NCBI RefSeq assembly: GCF_004526235.1
Contig: NZ_CP038159.1
Coordinates: 1,054,001-1,118,000 of the forward strand
Length of the DNA stretch: 64,000 nucleotides
From: Sphingobacterium sp. CZ-2
GTDB lineage: Bacteria > Bacteroidota > Bacteroidia > Sphingobacteriales > Sphingobacteriaceae
Direction: 5' to 3'
Of this stretch, positions 17,464 through 26,880 are shown piece by piece. The notes beneath the pieces were generated by a model. It saw nothing but the letters and a program-made list of their open reading frames with translations, was not told the DNA's origin and made no database searches. Position 1 is the first letter of the stretch, and the number at the start of each line of letters is the position of its first letter. The translations under genes were made by a program, and so were the position numbers.

Positions 17464-19602
17464 TTATGTTTTATCCTTTCCGAACATATTTCCAATTTCC
17501 CGACTGATCTTGCGGAAAATAGGTGCTGCCTGTACATCCTCATACTCATCGATATGCTGGTCTTCCAAGCGTGCCGGGAAGATCAGGATAAGGTTCTGGT
17601 TCTTGTAGTATTTCCCAACTCGTTTTGCCAAACCATCTAAAGAATCTCGATAAGATAGTTCCCCATAGCGCGATGAAACGAAAACCAATAAAGAATCCGC
17701 ATTGCTGAATGTGGCCAGACCATAAATATTATCCCAGTCATCATACAGTTCAAATGCCGTAGGCACGCTGGATTTCAAGGTCTCCAACATATTCAGAATC
17801 GCCTGTCGACTGCGTTCGTTGCATATAAAAGTGATAGGAAGTGTCAACTCAGATGCCAATTTGCTCATCTTCTCCATCCAATAATGGAATCCCACCTCCG
17901 ATTCGGCCAATGGCGGCACAAAGATGGTGATCAGCTTATTGGTGATGAAAGGCTTCTCGATCCTACACATGATCAGGTTGGTATCGGTATGGTTCAAGAT
18001 GCTCTCCGCTTTTTCTCCGACAATCTTTTCGACAAAGCTGGTCGCACTCGGCCAACCCAAAATCAAACAATCAGCAAATGCTTCTCGAGAGGCACGGCCA
18101 ATACCATTCGCAATATTATAGTCGATCTGCGTGATCAGATCCACTTCTGTCTCAGAACCAGCAGCATATCGGGAGATCTTATCCAAGCTCTGCCTCGCCA
18201 ATTGTACATTTCGTTCTGCCTGTTCATCATTTGGAACCACACTTAGAATATTCAGTGGATGCGGAGACTTCTTGGATTTGATCAAGGTCGCAAAATCCAA
18301 GATGGCTTCCATATTGTTCAGGTTCGCAATCGGGATCACAATCTGTTCTTCATGCTCTTCCACATGCTCCACATGTTCTACATGCTGCCTACCTTCTAAT
18401 ACGATCTTTTTGGACGCATTCTCCGTTACGACTGAGGCTATAATACAGCTCACCAAAATCAATACGATGGTACCATTCAGTACATTCTCATCAATGATCT
18501 GGTTGTTATATCCTACCATGATAATGGCCAGCGTAGCTGCAGCATGGGCATTACTTAACCCAAAAATAAGGTTCCGTTCATTGTTGGAATATTTGAAGGC
18601 CCATTTCGTAGCAGTAGCTGCCAAGTATTTACCCGAAATTCCTACCAAGGTCAATGCGCCGGCCACATAGAACACTGTCCATCCGGCCTTACTGGTGAAG
18701 ATGCTGATATCCACAATCATCCCGACAGAAATCAGGAAGAAGGGGATGAATATCGCGTTTCCTATAAATTCAATTCGGTTCATTAATGCCGAAGAATGTG
18801 GGATCAATTTATTCAGTGCCAATCCCGCCACAAAGGCCCCAATGATAGGCTCTAAGTTCGCCATTTCCGCCAAAAAAGCTGCGAAGAAAACAACGGTAAG
18901 CACAAAGATATAATGCCCAGTTTTCTCACTCTCTACCTTCTCAAAGAACCATTTGGCAATTTTCGGAATGATACCAAACATGATGAACAGGAAGATGGCA
19001 AAGGATACGCCTAAGGTTACCCAGAATTCATTGGTGATCTCTCCATCGGAGGCACCTTTTATAATAGCTAAAATGATAAGTACCGCCGTATCTGTCAGGA
19101 TGGTACCACCAATGGTGATCGCAACGGCTTCATTCTTTGAAATACCGTAACGATTTACGATCGGATAGGAAACCAAGGTATGGGTAGCAAACATGCTGGC
19201 AATCAGGATACTGGTCAATAAGCTATAATCCAACAAATAATAACAGACCGGAAATCCAATGGATATCGGGATAATGAACGTGAAAAAGCCGAACATAAAA
19301 CTCTTATGTTTGGTTTTCTTAAATTCATTCATATCTAACTCTAAACCAGCGATAAACATGATATACAGTAAACCGATGGTAGAAAACAAATCAACAGCTG
19401 AATTCTTTTCCAACCAATTTAACCCATGTGGCCCTATGATCATCCCGGAGATGATCAACCCAATAATTCCCGGAACTTTGATCGGTCTTAGAAGAATGGG
19501 TGATAGCAGGATAATGAAAAGGACGAGGGAAAAAATGAGTACCGGATTGGTCAGTGGTGCCTCAAAAGCATGAATAAGATGATCGAATATTTTATTGTCC
19601 AT
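17464..19602 (-). CDS. CPA2-type cation/proton antiporter with cytoplasmic C-terminal domain
   Basis: A 712-residue protein. The first about 395 residues contain roughly 12 hydrophobic helices with CPA2 marks: VPGIIGLIISGMIIGPHGL in helix 2, FIAGLELDMNEF, GFPVCYYLLDYSLLTSILIA, and EPIIGAFVAGLALNKLIPHS. The remaining about 300 residues are soluble and arranged as two universal-stress-like halves (ANLNNMEAILDFATLIKS; ITIFVPPLAESEVGFHYW). It probably exchanges Na+ or K+ for protons across the inner membrane. The linker holds a curious HVEHVEHVEEHEEQ stretch. A monocistronic gene next to icd and an ABC permease. Confidence 0.9.
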   Translation of the reverse strand: MDNKIFDHLIHAFEAPLTNPVLIFSLVLFIILLSPILLRPIKVPGIIGLIISGMIIGPHGLNWLEKNSAVDLFSTIGLLYIMFIAGLELDMNEFKKTKHKSFMFGFFTFIIPISIGFPVCYYLLDYSLLTSILIASMFATHTLVSYPIVNRYGISKNEAVAITIGGTILTDTAVLIILAIIKGASDGEITNEFWVTLGVSFAIFLFIMFGIIPKIAKWFFEKVESEKTGHYIFVLTVVFFAAFLAEMANLEPIIGAFVAGLALNKLIPHSSALMNRIEFIGNAIFIPFFLISVGMIVDISIFTSKAGWTVFYVAGALTLVGISGKYLAATATKWAFKYSNNERNLIFGLSNAHAAATLAIIMVGYNNQIIDENVLNGTIVLILVSCIIASVVTENASKKIVLEGRQHVEHVEHVEEHEEQIVIPIANLNNMEAILDFATLIKSKKSPHPLNILSVVPNDEQAERNVQLARQSLDKISRYAAGSETEVDLITQIDYNIANGIGRASREAFADCLILGWPSATSFVEKIVGEKAESILNHTDTNLIMCRIEKPFITNKLITIFVPPLAESEVGFHYWMEKMSKLASELTLPITFICNERSRQAILNMLETLKSSVPTAFELYDDWDNIYGLATFSNADSLLVFVSSRYGELSYRDSLDGLAKRVGKYYKNQNLILIFPARLEDQHIDEYEDVQAAPIFRKISREIGNMFGKDKT

Positions 19603-19733
19603 AGAATATTGCTAAAGGATAAAAGACATATTAAAATTAAAATTGTTTTAGCAAGGGAAATATACGGAAAAAATACGGTTTCCCCGACGGGAATTCCGCT
19701 TTTGTAGTTGATTAATTAAACTGAATCGTGTTA

Positions 19734-20951
19734 TTATTTAAACTGAATGGTCTTAATTGGTGATATCCGAGAAATCAACATCGAAGGGATAAATAGTGTC
19801 AATAAGGCTATGGAAACTAAAGCTAAATTTAGCCAAACTACTGTAAGCCAAGATATATCCATCGGCACGAAAGACACATAATAGATACTAGGATCTAATT
19901 TGAAGAATTGGGTATGCTTCTGAAAAAAGTAAATAATGATGGCCAGCACATTACCTAGGATCAATCCAAAACCGATCAGGTAAAGGGAATTATAGAGAAA
20001 AATAGTTCGAATCTTACCATTCTGCATGCCCAACGCTTTCAGTATGCCGATCATGGATGATCGTTCCAGAATACTGATCAATAAAGCGGAGATCATGTTG
20101 ATCACTGCCACGATAACCATCAATACAAAGATGATATTATCGTTCATGTCAAGCATATTCAACCAATTGAAGATATCCGGCATCTGCTCGATCACATTCG
20201 TGGCATATAATTCAATAGGCAGTTCCTCATTCAAGCTTTCTGTGGTTAAAGCCAATTGTGAGAAATCCTTGACACGGACCTCATAGCCTCCAACCTCCTT
20301 TTCGCCCAGATTATTTAACCTCCTGATCAGAGAAAGCGAACCAATGACATAGATCTTATCCAATTCTTCGGAATTGGTGGTAAAGATACCTTTGACTACG
20401 AATTTCCTTTTCCGAACTGGCTCTTGGATGAAGTACATAATGAAACTATCCCCCACCTTCAGATGTAATCGATTGGCAGTTAGGGAAGATATCAGCAATT
20501 GGCTCTCGGCATCCTCTGCGTTGAAGTCGATGGTCTCTCCTTCCAAAATAGTCTTGGAAAGAAATTCCTGATCATAATCCTTATCGATCCCTTTGAGCAG
20601 CACACCTTCAACCTCCCCTTTGACATTCATGATCCCTGCTTTCGTAGCAAATGGATAGATATTCACTACGTTTGGATGTTTCTCTAAAACGTTGATCTGC
20701 TCGTTGGAAAGTGAGATGGGTGTGTTGACATAGGAATCACTGCGTTCGTTCTTCAGGATGATGATGTCTCCGAAGAATCCACGCTGCTTTTCGGTTATTT
20801 CCTGCTTGAAACCATTAAGAATGGCCACGGCCATGATGATAGCCATGATCGCTAAGGTCAATGCACCTATGGTTACCCGTACGATCAATTTTGAAAACGT
20901 ACGTTGTCCCGATAAAGTAATTCGCTTCGCGAGGAAATATGGAAAATTCAA
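19734..20951 (-). CDS. ABC transporter permease of the LolC/LolE-MacB type
   Basis: About 405 residues: N-terminal membrane helix (VTIGALTLAIMAIIMAVAIL), a periplasmic MacB-like core domain (FFGDIIILKN...), then three C-terminal FtsX-type helices with the conserved LERSSMIGILKALGMQNGKI segment. Such permeases work with a cytoplasmic ATPase in lipoprotein release or similar mechanical transport; no ATPase is adjacent. The frame has no ATG at its start. The upstream TTG at 20978 falls in a TAACTTTG promoter element (20976-20983), so the TTG at 20951 (giving LNFPYFLAKRI as the first residues) is more likely. Divergent from fmt. Confidence 0.88.
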   Translation of the reverse strand: MNFPYFLAKRITLSGQRTFSKLIVRVTIGALTLAIMAIIMAVAILNGFKQEITEKQRGFFGDIIILKNERSDSYVNTPISLSNEQINVLEKHPNVVNIYPFATKAGIMNVKGEVEGVLLKGIDKDYDQEFLSKTILEGETIDFNAEDAESQLLISSLTANRLHLKVGDSFIMYFIQEPVRKRKFVVKGIFTTNSEELDKIYVIGSLSLIRRLNNLGEKEVGGYEVRVKDFSQLALTTESLNEELPIELYATNVIEQMPDIFNWLNMLDMNDNIIFVLMVIVAVINMISALLISILERSSMIGILKALGMQNGKIRTIFLYNSLYLIGFGLILGNVLAIIIYFFQKHTQFFKLDPSIYYVSFVPMDISWLTVVWLNLALVSIALLTLFIPSMLISRISPIKTIQFK

Positions 20952-20975
20952 GCTTAATTTTAATTTGTAACTTCG

Positions 20976-20983
20976 CAAAGTTA
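20976..20983 (-). promoter_or_regulatory. Bacteroidota -7 promoter element (TAnnTTTG) for the ABC permease
   Basis: Minus strand reads TTTAACTTTGCG, containing TAACTTTG. No clear -33 element is seen about 20 bp upstream. It excludes the farther TTG as start codon if used. Confidence 0.5.
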
Positions 20984-21002
20984 AAAAAAAGAATAGATTG
21001 AT

Positions 21003-21944
21003 ATGCGTATAATTTTCATGGGTACCCCAGAGTTTGCTGTAGCTTCTTTAAAAGCATTAATTGATGCCGGCGAAAATGTTGTTGCTGTTGTTACCGTGCC
21101 TGACAAACCAGCCGGCAGAGGACAGAAAATGCACGAATCTGCGGTCAAAGTGTTTGCCAAGGAACATCAGATCCCGGTTTTGCAACCCGTAAAGTTAAGA
21201 GACCCTGAATTTATTGCAGCACTTCGCAGCTATCAAGCTGATCTACAAGTAGTCGTTGCTTTCCGTATGCTTCCAGAAATGGTTTGGGATATGCCCAAAC
21301 ATGGCACCGTGAATGTACATGCTTCTTTATTGCCGAATTATCGTGGTGCTGCCCCGATCAATTGGGCGGTTATTAATGGTGAAAAAAAATCAGGCGTTAC
21401 AACATTCTTGCTGCAGCATGAAATTGATACTGGAAATATTCTTTTTGCTGATGAAGTGGAAATCGCCGACACCGATGACGCCGGAATCCTTCATGATAAA
21501 TTGATGGAAAAAGGCGCACAATTGATCGTGAAAACGGTGGATGCCATCCGAGATGGAAATATCAATCCAGTTCCACAGGATGATTTATTGGCTGCTGAGG
21601 ATGTAAAACATGCCCCGAAAATCTTTAAGGAAGATGGTGAGATCGATTGGAATAAAGATACAGCAAGCATCTATAATAAGATTAGAGGCTTAAGCCCCTA
21701 CCCGACTGCTTTTACCAAATTGGACAATAAAGGTTTAAAGATTTTCCAGACATCAAAGGAAATAAAAGCGCACGACTTAATTCCGGGAACATACGTCACC
21801 GATGGGAAGAATTTGCTTAAAGTGGCCACTAATGACGGTTATATCCATTTGCTATCTATTCAGATCGAAGGTAAAAAGAGAATGTTGATAGCCGATTTCC
21901 TTCGTGGGTATCGTTTTGAAGACCCTAAAATTCAGAATATTTAA
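21003..21944 (+). CDS. fmt: Methionyl-tRNA formyltransferase
   Basis: A 313-residue enzyme that formylates the initiator Met-tRNA using 10-formyltetrahydrofolate. N-terminal formyltransferase domain with VNVHASLLPNYRGAAPINWA: Asn104, His106 and, in the HEIDTGNIL segment, Asp142 are the catalytic set (E. coli Asn108, His110, Asp146). The C-terminal tRNA-binding domain begins around residue 208. Normal length and start. Its stop overlaps by 20 bp the end of the convergent XRE gene. Confidence 0.97.
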   Translation: MRIIFMGTPEFAVASLKALIDAGENVVAVVTVPDKPAGRGQKMHESAVKVFAKEHQIPVLQPVKLRDPEFIAALRSYQADLQVVVAFRMLPEMVWDMPKHGTVNVHASLLPNYRGAAPINWAVINGEKKSGVTTFLLQHEIDTGNILFADEVEIADTDDAGILHDKLMEKGAQLIVKTVDAIRDGNINPVPQDDLLAAEDVKHAPKIFKEDGEIDWNKDTASIYNKIRGLSPYPTAFTKLDNKGLKIFQTSKEIKAHDLIPGTYVTDGKNLLKVATNDGYIHLLSIQIEGKKRMLIADFLRGYRFEDPKIQNI

Positions 21945-22131
21945 TCAAATCGCCTGGCGTACATTCCAATGCCTTACACAGGGCATCCAACGTACTCAAT
22001 CGAATAGCTTTTGATTTTTGGTTTTTTATGATGGAAAGGTTGGATAAAGTAATTCCTACCTTTTCGCTTAGCTCATTCAAGGACATTTTCCGGATCGTCA
22101 TAATTTCGTCCAATTTAATGACTATGGCCAT
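21925..22131 (-). CDS. Small XRE-family transcription regulator
   Basis: A 68-residue protein that is almost only a helix-turn-helix (MSLNELSEKVGITLSNLSIIKN). The C-terminal ALCKALECTPGDLIKY is the hallmark of the YozG/Cro-like group. In many genomes this type sits next to a DUF2975 membrane protein; none is present here. Convergent with fmt and overlapping it by 20 bp. Confidence 0.88.
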   Translation of the reverse strand: MAIVIKLDEIMTIRKMSLNELSEKVGITLSNLSIIKNQKSKAIRLSTLDALCKALECTPGDLIKYSEF

Positions 22132-22262
22132 AATGCTAGTATTTAATATGTTAAGTATAATCTCTAAAACAAACGCGAATTTAAATTGTTTTTGATAATA
22201 GAATGCGATTTAAAATAAATATGATGCGCATTGGTTAAAAATTGTAAAATGATCGGGCATTA

Positions 22263-22278
22263 TGTCGTAATCACGACA
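22263..22278. promoter_or_regulatory. Palindrome TGTCGT-AATC-ACGACA
   Basis: A perfect 6-bp inverted repeat in the intergenic region between the divergent XRE and sigma factor genes. It could be an operator for either gene. The rest of 22132-22430 shows only promoter-like AT-rich DNA. Confidence 0.4.
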
Positions 22279-22386
22279 ATTTGGAATGATTTTTGTACAG
22301 AGTATAACATCAACTAAGCTCCTCTAACTAACTCATAATGAGTTAATAATTTACAATTATATTAGAATTAATTACAGAAAATTCGT

Positions 22387-22394
22387 TATGTTTG
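22387..22394 (+). promoter_or_regulatory. Bacteroidota -7 promoter element before the sigma factor
   Basis: TATGTTTG (then CAAAC) matches TAnnTTTG, 37 bp before the start codon. No strong -33 element is seen. Confidence 0.6.
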
Positions 22395-22430
22395 CAAACA
22401 TTTCAGAATAGAAAGGTTTATATATTTTAG

Positions 22431-23291
22431 ATGAGACAGCTCAAAATTACACAATCCATCACCAATCGTGAGTCCCAATCGCTAGATAAATACTTGCACG
22501 AAATTGGAAAAGTAGACTTAATTTCGGCAGAAGAGGAAGTAATCCTAGCACAAAGGATACGGGAAGGTGATCAAGTAGCATTAGAAAAATTAACAAAAAC
22601 CAATCTACGTTTCGTTGTTTCCGTAGCAAAACAATACCAAAATCAAGGACTTACTTTAGGAGACTTGATCAATGAGGGAAATCTTGGCCTAATCAAGGCA
22701 GCAAAAAGATTCGATGAGACGAAGGGTTTCAAATTTATTTCCTATGCTGTTTGGTGGATCCGTCAATCTATTCTACAAGCAATCGCAGAGCAGTCTCGTA
22801 TCGTACGTTTACCTTTAAACCAAGTAGGTTCGTTAAGCAAAATTAGCAAGGCCTTCTCAAAATTGGAGCAGGAATACGAACGTGAACCATCTCCAGAAGA
22901 ATTGGCAGACATCCTTGAAACAACTGTTGACAAGGTATCTGATACATTAAGCAATTCTGGACGTCACGTATCGATGGATGCCCCATTTGTTCAAGGCGAA
23001 GAAAACACCCTATTGGATGTATTGGAAAACAGCGATCCGGATACTGATAGCTCTTTGATCGATGAATCTTTATCAGAAGAAATCAAACGTTCTCTAGCGA
23101 CCTTAACAGAGCGCGAAAGAGAGATTATTGTTTTGTTCTTCGGACTGGGTTCAAACCATCAATTGTCTTTAGAAGAAATTGGAGAGAAATTCAGCTTGAC
23201 TAGAGAACGGGTAAGACAAATTAAAGATAAAGCTTTACAACGTCTTAGACACACCTCTAGAAGCAAAATCCTAAAGTCATATTTAGGTTAG
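22431..23291 (+). CDS. rpoD: Principal-type RNA polymerase sigma factor (RpoD/SigA)
   Basis: A 286-residue group 1 sigma factor. Region 1.2 ([16 protein letters not shown]), region 2 ([20 protein letters not shown], then [19 protein letters not shown] and [15 protein letters not shown]), region 3 ([13 protein letters not shown]) and region 4 ([16 protein letters not shown], and the [23 protein letters not shown]) are all present. Region 1.1 is missing, as is usual for the Bacteroidota primary sigma factor, which reads TAnnTTTG promoters. Own promoter and terminator. Confidence 0.95.
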   Translation: MRQLKITQSITNRESQSLDKYLHEIGKVDLISAEEEVILAQRIREGDQVALEKLTKTNLRFVVSVAKQYQNQGLTLGDLINEGNLGLIKAAKRFDETKGFKFISYAVWWIRQSILQAIAEQSRIVRLPLNQVGSLSKISKAFSKLEQEYEREPSPEELADILETTVDKVSDTLSNSGRHVSMDAPFVQGEENTLLDVLENSDPDTDSSLIDESLSEEIKRSLATLTEREREIIVLFFGLGSNHQLSLEEIGEKFSLTRERVRQIKDKALQRLRHTSRSKILKSYLG

Positions 23292-23322
23292 ACAATACAA
23301 ACTTTACTTCAGAAACAATAGC

Positions 23323-23353
23323 AATGCGCATCTCGACCGATGCGCATTTTTTT
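23323..23353 (+). terminator. Sigma factor gene terminator
   Basis: Stem AATGCGCAT/ATGCGCATT with an 8-nt loop and seven T, 31 bp after the stop codon. Confidence 0.9.
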
Positions 23354-23401
23354 ATCCTTAAAAATTCGATAATTTAATCGTTTACCGAAAAATTAGCCCA
23401 A

Positions 23402-23440
23402 ACAAAAAGCCCTAGGTTAAATCATAACCCAGGGCTCTTC
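23402..23440 (-). terminator. Terminator of the XRE regulator gene at 23459
   Basis: Minus strand AGCCCTGGGTTA...TAACCTAGGGCT stem with one mismatch, followed by TTTTTG, 19 bp after the stop. Confidence 0.8.
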
Positions 23441-23458
23441 CTTTAACATAGCAGTTAA

Positions 23459-23788
23459 TTATTTTTTATGCAATTGCTCGTAAAGATCAATCACTTTTTT
23501 CTGCAAGTCAATAACCTCTACTTCGCGAGACTGAAGTCTCTTTTGAAGTTCATTGACCTCGTTTTGAATCTGCTTATCTTCTTCAGGATCTGAAGTAGAT
23601 AGTAGCTGTACAAGCGATAAACCGAACAATTTTGAAATTTGATTCAATCTAGACAGGTTTACATCCGTAATTCCGGTCTCGATTTTAGAAAAGGCAGGAA
23701 TCGAAATGTCTAAGCGTTTTGCCACATCCTCTTGACTCCACCCCTTCTGGTGTCTAAGTAATCTGATTTTCTTTCCTAATGCATTCAT
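23459..23788 (-). CDS. XRE-family regulator with C-terminal coiled coil
   Basis: A 109-residue protein. Residues 5-60 are a Cro/CI-type helix-turn-helix (KKIRLLRHQKGWSQEDVAKR, then LDISIPAFSKIE). Residues 68-108 have a heptad pattern (EEDKQIQNEVNELQKRLQSR), a likely dimerising coiled coil. Regulated genes unknown. It precedes mpl on the same strand only in the sense that mpl ends upstream at 23894; an AT-rich gap of 105 bp and own terminator suggest independent expression. Confidence 0.92.
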   Translation of the reverse strand: MNALGKKIRLLRHQKGWSQEDVAKRLDISIPAFSKIETGITDVNLSRLNQISKLFGLSLVQLLSTSDPEEDKQIQNEVNELQKRLQSREVEVIDLQKKVIDLYEQLHKK

Positions 23789-23893
23789 GGGTAAAATGTA
23801 AAATATTTATTTATTAAGTAATTATCAAATTTAAACAAATAACTTATAAATCAAAATGCCAATATTAATATTTTAAAAAAAAAAGGAAAAATC

Positions 23894-25264
23894 TTAAAAA
23901 TTTCTCAAAAATTTATCCGCAAAACTTGTCATATTTACGCCATTGTAATTGTTTGAACTCATAAATAGTAAATTGTAACCATTTGATTTAAAAGATTCCA
24001 AAAATGCTTCTAAATCAGAAAGTTGTGTAATTACATGGAAAGACGGATGATTAAAGGCCTCTGATAAACTCCAGATTAATTTATCTACATCGATATTTTT
24101 TTCCTTTATAAGAGAAGTATTAACGAATACTACAGCGAAATCTGACTCATTCATCGAGTTTGCGTAGTCCTGAATAAAGTTTGCGTCTAAACTATCGTAA
24201 GCGTTTAACTCTATAATTGTTACAAGCGCTTGGTTAGGAAATTGTTCTTTAACGGCATGAATACTTGAGCGAAGCTTGCTTGGCGTATGGGCAAAATCCT
24301 GGTAAACCACAGAACCGTTCTGGCTGGCTACGAATTCCAGGTAACGAATGGAGCTTTTAAAATCTTGGATGGCTTCATAAAATCCATCCCGTTTAACGCC
24401 CAACCACTCACAAACGGTAAATGCTCCGGCGATATTCGACAAATTATGTTTGCCAAACACCTTTAATGGAATCTGCTCCTCACCTACATGTATATAAGTC
24501 ACCCCCTTGTTGATGGTATATTCAGGTAGTTTATAGCCATGCCGGTTGATCTTGATATCCATGGTGCGTTCCACCACTTCGCGAGTCGGTCCGTTATCCT
24601 TGTTATAGATCAATGTTCCTTTAGGAACAATGCTACGGATAAAGTCTTCGAACTGCTTAAGGTATTCATCTTCTGGGATCACCGTTTTGAAATGCTCCCA
24701 ATCCACATTGCTGATCAGGGCAATATTGGGTTTATAATCCAAAAACTTGGATTTACGATCTATGGAAGAGGCAAAATATTCATCCCCTTCAATAATGATC
24801 AGGTTATTTTCTGGATTCAATTGCAACAGGTCATCAAAACCTTCCAGTTGCGCTCCAACAAGGTAATCGAATTTCTTGCCCAGCTTCTTGAGCACATGCA
24901 TCACCATACTGGTGATCGTGGTTTTACCATAGGTTCCCGCAATGACAACGCGCGTTTTATCCACGCTCTGCTCATACACAAATTCTGGGAAGGAATAAAT
25001 CTTCACCCCCAATTGTTGTGCTTTCTTCAACTCTGGGTTATCCTTATCGGCATGCATTCCCAAGATCACGGCATCAATGCTTTCATCCAGTTTGTCTGGA
25101 AACCAGCCCAGTTCATCTGGAAGAAGACCAGCTGCCTGCAAATGAGATTTCGATGGCTCCACGATCTGATCATCGGAACCACTCACCTGATGCCCCTGTT
25201 CAGCTAAATTAATAGCCAAATTGTGCATGATGCTACCGCCTATGGCAATAAAATGAATTCGCAT
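23894..25264 (-). CDS. mpl: UDP-N-acetylmuramate:L-Ala-gamma-D-Glu-meso-DAP ligase
   Basis: A 456-residue Mur ligase family protein that attaches recovered murein tripeptide to UDP-MurNAc (peptidoglycan recycling). The N-terminal Rossmann start MRIHFIAIGGSIMHNLA is typical of Mpl rather than MurC (which has GIGGxGMS). The P-loop is GTYGKTT (residues 110-116), with the carbamyl-Lys/metal region NLIIIEGDEY and the Mur C-terminal domain from about residue 310 (FAHTPSKLRSSIHAVKEQFP). Starts 3 bp after prmA ends, so it is the last gene of the GlmU-like/tpiA/prmA/mpl operon. Confidence 0.93.
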   Translation of the reverse strand: MRIHFIAIGGSIMHNLAINLAEQGHQVSGSDDQIVEPSKSHLQAAGLLPDELGWFPDKLDESIDAVILGMHADKDNPELKKAQQLGVKIYSFPEFVYEQSVDKTRVVIAGTYGKTTITSMVMHVLKKLGKKFDYLVGAQLEGFDDLLQLNPENNLIIIEGDEYFASSIDRKSKFLDYKPNIALISNVDWEHFKTVIPEDEYLKQFEDFIRSIVPKGTLIYNKDNGPTREVVERTMDIKINRHGYKLPEYTINKGVTYIHVGEEQIPLKVFGKHNLSNIAGAFTVCEWLGVKRDGFYEAIQDFKSSIRYLEFVASQNGSVVYQDFAHTPSKLRSSIHAVKEQFPNQALVTIIELNAYDSLDANFIQDYANSMNESDFAVVFVNTSLIKEKNIDVDKLIWSLSEAFNHPSFHVITQLSDLEAFLESFKSNGYNLLFMSSNNYNGVNMTSFADKFLRNF

Positions 25265-25267
25265 GGA

Positions 25268-26107
25268 CTACGATTTAATAAATTTGGCCGAACACCAGTT
25301 ATCCAGCACTTTTTTCTCCTTAAATTCGAAACCTACCGCACCTGCCTTTTCCGTCAAGATCGATAAATCCTCACCATCATAGAATCCAGAAAGGTATAAT
25401 TCTCCTTCAGCATCCAGATCATTGGCATAAACCTCCATCTGATCCAATAAGATATTCCTATTGATGTTCGCCAGGATCGTATCAAATTTCAAACCTTCGA
25501 TCACTTCCTTCGAACCTAACTTTTCTTCAATATTATAGGTGCCGTTCAATTCCTTGTTTTCCTTGACGCTTTCCACACAGATCGGATCATAATCCACCGC
25601 TATAAGTTCTTTTGCGCCACGTTTGGAAGCGAGAATAGCCAGGATACCCGTACCACAGCCCATATCCAAAACACGCTTACCCTCAAAATCGTTCTCCAGA
25701 ACAAAAGAAAGCATCATGGACGTAGTCTGGTGATGGCCAGTTCCGAAAGACATTTTAGGATCGATGATGATCTGATAAGGAAATTCCGGACGGTCTTCAT
25801 GGAAAGTAGCCCGCACATAACATTGATCATCGACCGTGATTGGGCTGAAATTACTTTCCCACAATTGGTTCCAATTCTGTTGTTCCAATTCCTGCACATC
25901 ATACTGCAGGTCATAATCACCTGCCTCCTGGAGCAATACCGTCTCCAATGCCTGAATATCCAAATTAGCTGTTGGAACATAAGCTACAAAACCTTGGTCC
26001 TGATCCTCAAAGGTATCAAAACCAAGGTTTGCTAATTCAGCAACGAGCAAATCCTTTTGCCATTCCTCCATGTTAGAGGAGGTAAAAGTAACTGCTGAGT
26101 ACTTCAT
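25268..26107 (-). CDS. prmA: Ribosomal protein L11 methyltransferase
   Basis: A 279-residue SAM-dependent enzyme that trimethylates ribosomal protein L11. An N-terminal L11-binding domain is followed by the linker and the catalytic domain with FGTGHHQTT (from Phe121), motif I DMGCGTGILAILASKRG (from 148), IAVDYDP, and the NPPY-like LANINRNIL. Lies 3 bp after tpiA and 3 bp before mpl in one operon. Confidence 0.95.
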   Translation of the reverse strand: MKYSAVTFTSSNMEEWQKDLLVAELANLGFDTFEDQDQGFVAYVPTANLDIQALETVLLQEAGDYDLQYDVQELEQQNWNQLWESNFSPITVDDQCYVRATFHEDRPEFPYQIIIDPKMSFGTGHHQTTSMMLSFVLENDFEGKRVLDMGCGTGILAILASKRGAKELIAVDYDPICVESVKENKELNGTYNIEEKLGSKEVIEGLKFDTILANINRNILLDQMEVYANDLDAEGELYLSGFYDGEDLSILTEKAGAVGFEFKEKKVLDNWCSAKFIKS

Positions 26108-26110
26108 AAA

Positions 26111-26878
26111 TTAACCGTTAAATACATTAATAATCTGCAGGAAATCACGAGATTTCAGGGACGCACCACCAATCAACCCACCATCGATATCCGGTTGGGA
26201 GAAAAGGCTCTGGGCATTGCCCGGATTGGCACTTCCACCATATAAAATACTCGTATTATCTGCTGTTTCTTGACCAAATTGTTCCGCTAAAGTCTTGCGG
26301 ATGAAGGCATGCACCTCCTGTGCCTGTTCTGGAGTGGCCGTTAAACCCGTTCCAATAGCCCATACAGGCTCATAGGCCAAGACAATATGTTTAAAAGCAT
26401 TCGCATCCAAATGGAACAATGCTTTGCTCAATTGCGTTTTGATTACTTCGTAGAAAGATCCAGATTCGCGTTCCTCTTTGGTTTCTCCAATACAGAAGAT
26501 CGGTTTCAGGTCGTTTGCCAATGCAGCATCCACCTTTTTAGCCAATAACTCATCCGTTTCACCATAATAGGCACGACGTTCCGAATGGCCTAAGATCACA
26601 TAGTTAGCTCCTGTAGATTTCACTTGGGAAGCAGAGATTTCTCCGGTATAGGCTCCAGATGCATGTTCAGAAATGTTCTGAGCACCAATAGATACGTTGA
26701 CTGCCGAATTTCCAAGCTTAGCCAAACTTGGCAAATGGATAAACGGACTACAAACCACCACTTCCTGACCACCTCTCACTTCATCTTTTACCATATTTAC
26801 AATTTCAGAAAACAAGCTTAATCCTTGCTCATAATCCAAATTCATTTTCCAGTTTCCAGCTACAATGTTTTTACGCAT
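26111..26878 (-). CDS. tpiA: Triosephosphate isomerase
   Basis: A 255-residue glycolytic TIM-barrel enzyme interconverting dihydroxyacetone phosphate and glyceraldehyde 3-phosphate. Lys11 (GNWKMN), His98 (ILGHSERR) and Glu170 ([12 protein letters not shown]) are the catalytic residues, and the phosphate grips [11 protein letters not shown] and GGLIGGASL are present. It sits 2 bp after the GlmU-like gene. Confidence 0.98.
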   Translation of the reverse strand: MRKNIVAGNWKMNLDYEQGLSLFSEIVNMVKDEVRGGQEVVVCSPFIHLPSLAKLGNSAVNVSIGAQNISEHASGAYTGEISASQVKSTGANYVILGHSERRAYYGETDELLAKKVDAALANDLKPIFCIGETKEERESGSFYEVIKTQLSKALFHLDANAFKHIVLAYEPVWAIGTGLTATPEQAQEVHAFIRKTLAEQFGQETADNTSILYGGSANPGNAQSLFSQPDIDGGLIGGASLKSRDFLQIINVFNG

Positions 26879-26880
26879 AA

